DNA of 64,000 nt from Takakia lepidozioides (lineage: Eukaryota > Streptophyta > Takakiopsida > Takakiales > Takakiaceae): assembly GCA_030704615.1 (NCBI GenBank), contig CM060731.1, forward strand, positions 60,986,756-61,050,755, in the 5' to 3' direction. The notes under the pieces were generated by a model. It saw only the letters and a list, made by a program, of their open reading frames with translations, was not told the origin of the DNA and ran no database searches. Positions within the stretch are counted from its first letter, which is position 1. Each line of letters begins with the position of its first letter. Made by a program: the position numbers and the translations under genes. This document shows positions 56,601 through 64,000 of this stretch, piece by piece.

Positions 56601-59243
56601 ATCAATTTATGCACATGTATGTGCTTGGAAATGTAGATCTATACTATCTAGACTCATTGTACATGGATACACATGTGAACTCGTACCTCTGGTGATGTCG
56701 ATTTAAGTTTAGTGCACATTAGCTGCTTCCTCTGTAGCTGATACACCATGGTCCTTTGAATCTATTATGACATATAGCAACTATCGATTTGAGAAATTTG
56801 TCAATGTCCGGCTTGCCGAGATGATTTGTCATCTGCAAACAAGTCTTGAGGAAGTCTTGCAAGATTAGTACCTGCATTTGTTGCACTCATCGGAGCTCTA
56901 TTGGCCTTCCTTGCCTTGAAATTGTGCAGTATTTTCTTCCCTCTGAGAAGCCACGCATCAACAAGATCATAGAACAAACAATGTTGGAAGCTGACGAAAT
57001 GGGAGTTAAAGTTCTCACCCTTGGAGCACTCAATAAGGTTCGAACAATTTCTCCATGCCCAAGGTGTCTAAATATGGAGCTTAAAGCTTCAAGTCGGCAT
57101 AGTCTGTGATCTGTTGTCTTGTATTAGATCTCATATCACAGCATATCATGTACAGCTACTTACACACCAGTTCTCTGCATGTACCCAGAATGAGGCGCTG
57201 AATGATGGAGGAACAATGTTTCTCAAGCGCCTTCCAAATCTAAGAGTTCGGATTTGCCATGGGAACACGCTGACAGCAGCCGTCATCCTCAATGGGCTAC
57301 CCAAAGATGTGACCGAAATTTTTCTAACAGGAGCTACATCCAAGTTGGGCAGGGCCATTTCTCTCTATCTCTCCAGGCGCAACGTGCGTGTTCTGGTATG
57401 TTCTCCAGTCTGAGCTGCTCACAGAGTGTTAGACAACGTAGCGGACATGGTTCCTCTTGTACATGAGAATAGAGATGGATTGTCACTCAAGCCCATAGAT
57501 GACAACCAAGTCAGTAGCCCATCATTAAAGTACACTTGAGAGTTTGTTGGTCAACACCACTATGTACTACAAAGAACAGGCCTGCCGCTTGCACTGTTGT
57601 TACCAAGTTTGTGAATATGGTGTATGTTATTAGAGCCGCCAGAGAAGACTGAGAAAACATACTATCCCCTCCACTCTGCTGACCTGAGGTATAACTGTCA
57701 TGCTAATTCACACTTATTTTTTTTTGTGCATTCGAAAAAGATTCAGGGGATCACAATCCCAGAATTGAATACATTCGTTGATTAAAACCACTGATCCACT
57801 GTGGCTCTGTATTCCCATTGATCAGATGTTGACAACATCACACGAACGATTTAAGGCTGTTCTGGACGAATGTCCACAAGAGTACAAACACAATCTTGTC
57901 CAGGTTACCTCGTATAAAGATGCTCGCAACTGCAAGGTAAGCCAGTTTCACATTCTACTTATATAAACATTATCATGGCCATGTTGCATGGTTCCCATCA
58001 TCTCGCCTTACCTGCCTCACTGTTCATGGCTGGCCAGGCATAGACGTGGTGGAAGCAGCATTCCTTTGTTTGCTTGCTGTTCCAACTTTTCGAGCTGGCT
58101 GCTAAATTCACGGTAGAAGGATCAGATGTTTTCATGTAGATCTTGTGATGCATAACCTTTCCGGGCAGTGATTGAATTGTCGTGGTTCCCGTGCAGACAT
58201 GGGTAGTTGGAAAGTGGGCATCACCTAAAGATCAAAGCTGGGCTCCAGCAGGGACGAGATTCAACCAGTTTGTGGTCCCCATCATACAGGAATCACGTCA
58301 GGATTGCACCTATGGAGCTCTGGCGGCCATGAATCTTCCAAAGCATGTTAAGGAGCTTGACACCTGCGAGGTGAGTCTTGCATTTCTCTTTTAGTTTGCA
58401 CTGTTCTGAAAACAAGAAACTCAGGGCTTCAGAGGTCCTGATAAACCAGGTTTTCAACCAACAATTCTGATTTGGTGCAGAGTTTGGGACCCTAGTAGAG
58501 CCCCCAAAGTTTCCACTTCCCTTTGGCTTATCATGAATGGAGGACTTTCCACAGGGAAGTGGAGTGAGAGGATGGGGCACTCCTCTCTTCGTGTTTGTCA
58601 TCTAGGGATTGCTGAAACTAAGGATTGCACTACCTTTGGGAGTGTGAGTTTGCGAAACAGGCCCGGTTGGGTTCCCCTTCCTGTACTATCAATGGCAATC
58701 TGCCCTTCTTGGGGATATTGCTCCTCCTTCACTCTCATTTGGTGAGCCATGCTGCCAGCAGGAGTTTCGAGGCTCAAGCTACCTTGGAACAAGAGTTCAT
58801 TGTCTGTTGGGCCTCCCACAATCTCTTTTGCAATTGGGATTTGGTGGGTTAAAGTGACATGTCATGCCTCCTACTTGTTTTCCTCCTGCTCAGAGGGTTC
58901 TTGGGCGTATTGAGTTTTTTCTTCCTTTCCCATGTAGGGCAAAAAACAAGAAACTCACAAAACTATCCGAGTGCTCATACTGTTCTGGTGGTGAATGCAG
59001 ATCAACCTGCCCAGAGGAGTAGTGCATGCATGCCATGCAGGAGGCCTGGTGCATCTTCTGGAAGGGTGGACACACCATGAACTGGGTCCCATTCCTATCG
59101 ACCGCATCGACATCGTCTGGAAAGCCGCCATGAAACATGGGTTCTCTCCTCTGGAGAAAGTAGGTCTCCTTCAAGAATTCATCCAAGGCAATGTTCTGGA
59201 GAAAAGCGAACATCTATTTATATCACCTGCAGCACCACTTTAG
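53648..59243 (+). CDS. CER1: CER1-like aldehyde decarbonylase (cuticular wax alkane synthesis)
   Basis: CER1 proteins sit in the ER membrane and, with CER3, turn very-long-chain aldehydes or acyl-CoA into wax alkanes. I resolve 11 exons: 53648-53707, 54196-54422, 54618-54853, 55386-55605, 55845-55972, 56338-56594, 56930-57037, 57189-57395, 57826-57936, 58197-58370 and 59001-59243. All phases agree, giving 1971 bases and 656 residues (family usually about 620-640). Intron 1 begins GC (AAG|GCATGG); the others are GT-AG. The fatty-acid-hydroxylase half has three His motifs: H147-RFL-H151, H161-AY-HH165 and H250-SL-HH254. The C-terminal WAX2 half has the conserved [15 protein letters not shown]. 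Hydrophobic segments lie near residues 100-145 and 184-220. The intact His motifs favour CER1 over CER3. The first ATG begins M-V-T-K-A-G-P-L, as in relatives. No stop or frameshift occurs, so it is probably functional. Confidence 0.9.
58480..58860 (+). pseudogene. LINE zf-RVT scrap in CER1-like intron 10
   Basis: Translation gives [24 protein letters not shown], the beginning of the reverse-transcriptase zinc-binding domain (A-P-K-V..W....G-G-L-x-x-G). It continues through frameshifts. It lies inside the 630-base intron 10 in the sense orientation and does not touch the splice sites. Confidence 0.6.
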
Positions 59244-60395
59244 TAAGTGCGTGGACAGCCAGGAATGCAACACCTTTTGGTCAATTTGATCAGAGTACAG
59301 TGACATTAAAGAACAGTCATTACAGTGACCCTAATTCTTTCATACGCGAGCTCTCAGTTGTGGGGGCCCCATCGTCCAGACCTGCCATAACTGCACATAA
59401 GCTTGAGATGGGAGGAAACTGCATCGCAGGAAGCATTTGCAGCCTAGGGTATGATATTCGTGGTGATTTGACAGCTATTTGCAAGTCTTAAGGACCACGT
59501 GAATCACTACAAACTCTAGTTGTACCTTTGTTGGGACCGTGCAAGCATCCCAAAAGTAAAGCATTGTTCATCTCTACTTGCATTCAAACGTGTTATCCTC
59601 TTCTCTGTACAAGTGGTCTTGATGATGATGAATAGATCAACAGGGCATGAGCGAGGTTGGGTCTGTGGAACCACCAGCAGGAACTGTCTTACTGAAGGTT
59701 GGGCTAGATTGAGAAGCAAGAAGAAAGACCAGCACAAATATATCTCTTCATGGCCACACCCTGATAAGGAGATGGGAAATCTTAAGGGGAACCAGCAGTC
59801 AACCCAAGGTTTCTTGTGGTCACCAGCCATACATAGTAGCTCACATGTGGGTTCTGCCAAATGCAACCAAGACCGTAGTATGGCCCTGTGGGAAGAAGCT
59901 GGTAAAGAAGCTACCTGCCTCATGTATGATCGCTGATAACTGAAGCTCCAACATCTAATTGTTTGCAGGTACCAATTTTATTTACCTCTGTTTGCATTCT
60001 ATTTTCACCCCAATGCAGGAGATGGGTACCTTGAAGGCGGGAATCCCTTAGTTCTGAGTACGGCATCCTATGTGAAGTCAGTCGTTGTTGTGGCCTCGAG
60101 TAATGAAGAAGGTTTCAAAAGCAGATTGGGCACCAACTCCCGATTGAAGCATGTGTGGCAGGAAGCCTCCATATTTTTCGAAGAACAAATAAAGAATCTG
60201 GGCTCACAACGTTAGATGAAGGGAAATTACTAAGCATACATGCCATGGACGCTCATCACCTTCAACACCCGAACCTCTACGCAACTTCTTCGTCTTTTGG
60301 AGAGGGTCCTACACCACAAACTGAAATCCAAATGAGTTGTGTAAATACTAGAACATCTTTCTTGTCAGGACCAATCAAACTGCTCTCTCTCTCTC
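59244..60395. other. Region after the CER1-like gene, no further gene
   Basis: The first few hundred bases should hold the 3' untranslated region; I see no strong AATAAA close to the stop. Open frames at 59520-59936 occur on both strands at once and have no motif. Confidence 0.4.
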
Positions 60396-61039
60396 TCTCT
60401 CTGCTGGTTAAATCTGACTTAGAGGCTGTAGTGTCCTCAGCCATGTCTGTTGCCATGAGATTGTATGATGAAAATGAAGTTAGGCAGAAAACTTCCCTGA
60501 ACTTGTTTCCAGTCTGTGACATGGGGGAGGACATCTTGGATGACCTCAAGGGTCTACCCACTCTCAGCACTAGACTGAAATTTAAACTCAGGGCAGGAAG
60601 CCTACCTTTGAACAGCAAACAGAAGCAGAGAGGAAAGGGAGAGTGCAATTGCCCGTTGTGTGGGCAATCTGAAGACAGTATTCATTTTCTGATACACTGT
60701 CCGGGGTTCTCTCACCAAAGAGACGCTCTCTTCAAATCTATTAAGGGAATTGTGCCTGTACCCCTGTTTACCAACTTTGAAAGTCTCGAGGCTGAGCCAA
60801 AAGCCCAGGCCCTCCTGAGGCCTAGTTTTTGGGCAAATCACACACAGCAGATTGATGCTTGTGTGAAGGGATTTCTAGAGGATATCTGGAAAACCAGGAT
60901 TAATTCTTTACATGGAGGTAAGTCTTACTACCAACGTCAGCCCCTGACAGAGGTAGGTTCTGTCCCTTTTGTTCCCGCTCAAACTGGGCGCGGCGTCAAT
61001 GGCCACAAGGCTACGGCAAACAACGTCTTATGAGTACAA

Positions 61040-61045
<6 letters not shown>
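60396..61045 (+). pseudogene. LINE-D 3' fragment with (CT)n tail
   Basis: The plus strand encodes L-E-A-V-V-S-S-A-M-S-V-A-M-R-L, then C-N-C-P-L-C-G-Q-S-E-D-S-I-H-F-L-I-H-C-P-G-F (60645-60705), and ends V-N-G-H-K-A-T-A-N-N-V-L, stop 61033. This is the best-preserved copy of the LINE-D C terminus in the window. It ends in GTACAATCT running into a (CT)n tract (61037-61062), and a (CT)n tract also precedes it (60383-60402). The reverse transcriptase core is missing. Confidence 0.85.
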
Positions 61046-61070
<25 letters not shown>

Positions 61071-61399
61071 TTTTTGAAAACAGCACATATCTTTTTCTTA
61101 TCCTGTTGTCTCATAAGCTCTTTGAGACGTTACAGAGTACTACCATTCCATTTCATTTCTTAGGCGAGAGAGGAATAAGGGCTTTGTTTTGGACAGAGGT
61201 CCTACAATCGCTTTATATGGGCTTTTAAAAAGCCTACAATAGTGAAAAATAACAATGAAAAAATAACCTTGTACAAGAGCGTCATAGAGTCGAACTTAGT
61301 AAGGTTACATGAACTTGTCCTTCAATTATTCTTTGAGTCCCCCCTCTCTGTTTTTTACATTTGTGTGCACGGTCCAAGATTGACAGAGGGTGCTATCAT

Positions 61400-61898
<499 letters not shown>

Positions 61899-61899
61899 A

Positions 61900-64000
61900 A
61901 AGGCGCGTCTCGCTATTTCGCTGAGGATACATATAGATATCTATGAGGAGGATCTTAGGTGAATATTAAATTCAAAACAAAAGGTGATCAATCGGCCTTT
62001 CAAGTTGAGATTGTCATGGAAAGAATGAATATTTGTGTACATGTATACCGCCCTTAGTAATAATTGAGATTGGGTCCTACTTTCCAGCCATGCTGAAAAA
62101 TAATGACGAGAATTAAGGTGTGCATATTTTTCTTGTTTGGAATGTATGGCTTGTGTGGGATGATCGTGGCAATATGCAAATTCAACAAAATGGATGGTAA
62201 GTCTATGATCTGGGGCTGGATTGGGCTGATAGAGGACTAAAGAGTATCATTCCGGACATGGCCACAATGATAGAACAATATGTTACAGTTACATGGAATA
62301 ACTAATGACCATAATGGAGTAGTATGATCTGGGATTTACCTTGGTATGTATTTGCATTGATAAGAGAGTACCATCAGGTTTTGGAGTGTTACATTAGGAG
62401 TTACAATGCGATGGTAGATTCCAATTTAGAAATTGCTTTTGCATTGGATGCCAAGGGCAGATGCTAGTTGGGCACCCAATCCTACGATGGGAAGACTAAT
62501 TCGTCTTGCCATTGGAGCTGTGGTTCCTGCGAGGGGCTGTGTGAGGCCAATTTCCAGCCAACCCCATTGTCCTTTTAACCCCTAAGTGCTTGAGACGTTT
62601 TGGTGGGCCACCACCCAAGAGTAGTCTCTTGGATGAGGCTGTAACTGCCATGAAACTTAATCCACAAAATCGAACCTTACGAACATTTAGCTACCTACTA
62701 CATCTACCTATTCACAAAATTGTGGAAGAATGACCATCAGAATTGGCATATTACTTATAACATAAGTGTAGGGTGGATTTTTCAATTCCACACGAATATT
62801 ACTCAAAAAAATACAGTACCGGCGATTTTCCATATTCATAATGATTTTTCCTAAGGGAATGATCTCCACATTCAGAAACCATGGAGGGAGACAAGTGACA
62901 AGTGTCCTCCCCAAATTTGAGGACCAAATTTCCATGATTTCAAGTGGCTCTTTTGTATGTCCAATAAGGTGGGGTGGATTGGAAAGTCCCAACACTAACA
63001 GATAGCTCCATGGAAGCTGGAGTTTCGTAGGAAATGTAAATTTTCTGGTGCAATCCATTGCAAGAAGGTAGAGAGGAATGCCCAATTGTTTTTGGAAAAT
63101 ATGAAAACCACATGATGTGTAGATTGCAAATTTTCTTCTACTAAAGTTTTAAACTCATTTCCAAGTGAGGCTAATGTTGCCATCCGGGTAGACATTCCAG
63201 CAGCCTCTTTTGGAGGCCCATGTCACTAAAACTAAGGCTTACATCTAGAAGAACTCCCCAATTCGTGAAGGCACCCACCATGCCATGGGGGGTGGCTGCC
63301 GTTGTCTGCATGGGTGGGCATTCAACCCGGCGTCAGGCCCGTCGCTTCAATTGAACCCACTCACCTGCCATGTGGACTTGTTAACTCTTGATCTGGCGGC
63401 CCAACCTTTGATTTTTGGGTCCCCCTTAGGCTTTACCCTTCACTTCGACTCGATAAAAATTTGGTGCGGGTGCATATCGCATCCAACGGAAATGCAACAG
63501 ACTTATATGCTAAGATTAAAGTATCAAAAAATAAGACTGACAAATTAGATGCGTCGGGCTGCACAGGTCCATAGTGCAATATAATCATGTTTTTACGACA
63601 ACATCTACATTAAGATCAAACAGGCCACTGCTCTCTGCTGGTGGACTGAAATATCGATCAGTAGATGACGTTCATCAATGAGAACCAGAATAAAAAAATA
63701 TTTGCTTCACCTCTTCGATTTTTGTATCATTTGGAAATAGCATAGAGAACCAAAGCAATTTATATTTGCTAATGTCCATTCAATTACGCAAGAAGGCTCC
63801 AGATGCATAAATTTTGCCAGATTTTAACATCAACAGCAAACAACAGATAAATGAGCTTCTGAGGCACTTTCTAGGTCGTGTGTATATATGAGAAATGTAC
63901 GTTTTTCCAAAAACCAATGTTGGTATAAGACAAACGCCGATTCTTCAGCTATGCACTATCATATAAAGCATACATATCTTTTCCCTCTTCCATTTCTTCC
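61900..64000. other. No recognisable gene
   Basis: Open frames are short and motif-free. At 62574 TTAACCCCTAAGTGCTTGAG resembles the left end of the piggyBac-like element, but no matching right end occurs before the window ends. Confidence 0.4.

Overview
The window looks like nuclear DNA of a land plant, most likely a seed-free vascular plant (fern or lycophyte). The reasons are one intact intron-rich gene of the CER1 wax-alkane family, degenerate PPR gene pieces in the style of large seed-free-plant PPR families, and a background built almost wholly of nested plant transposable elements. No bacterial signals (operons, ribosome binding sites, CRISPR) are present. A 500-base run of N (9760-10259) marks a scaffold gap. 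The species is not determined.

Layout. 1-2110: CACAGCC-type satellite and a decayed LTR-like repeat. 2111-4040: no gene seen. 4050-5472: 3' end of a LINE, into which an LTR retrotransposon inserted on the minus strand. That element leaves a 3' LTR (5473-6353), a polypurine tract and an unfamiliar coiled-coil Gag-like coding region up to the gap (6393-9730). 10260-22935: a long LINE (LINE-B: ORF1 with zinc knuckle, then endonuclease, reverse transcriptase and zf-RVT). Its ORF1 is split by a 5.9-kb CACTA DNA transposon (CACTA-1, 10296-16197) that carries broken PPR gene pieces. 22985-26210: LINE scrap, microsatellites, a tRNA-derived SINE, an LTR-like block and two tandem arrays. 26822-29264: gag-protease of a Ty3/gypsy-type element, cut off exactly at the end of a 15.2-kb CACTA element (CACTA-2, 29265-44420). 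CACTA-2 has a plus-strand tnp2-type transposase (39100-42881) and a minus-strand accessory gene (about 30440-37004). The accessory gene joins a Ptta/En/Spm-type domain, a coiled coil and an FCP1-like HAD phosphatase domain. CACTA-2 also holds nested LINE pieces and PPR fragments. 44421-47580: a second LINE (LINE-C), starting exactly at the CACTA-2 edge. 47840-48497: a short element with TTAA flanks and piggyBac-like ends. 48500-53300: gene-poor DNA with several short tandem arrays.

The only clearly functional host gene is the CER1-like gene, 53648-59243. I resolved it into 11 exons encoding 656 residues, with all three His motifs intact and a GC-AG first intron. Its promoter has a TATA box and a cluster of TTGAC cores. 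Downstream lie another LINE-D 3' end (60400-61045), a broken copy of an RNF113/CWC24-type CCCH zinc-finger gene (61400-61898), and 2 kb without recognisable genes.

The most unusual content is (i) the FCP1-like phosphatase domain built into a CACTA accessory gene, (ii) PPR pieces inside both CACTA elements, (iii) the unknown coiled-coil protein of the LTR element, and (iv) a piggyBac-like non-autonomous element in a plant. Almost all element genes here are frameshifted, so the elements themselves are probably inactive copies.
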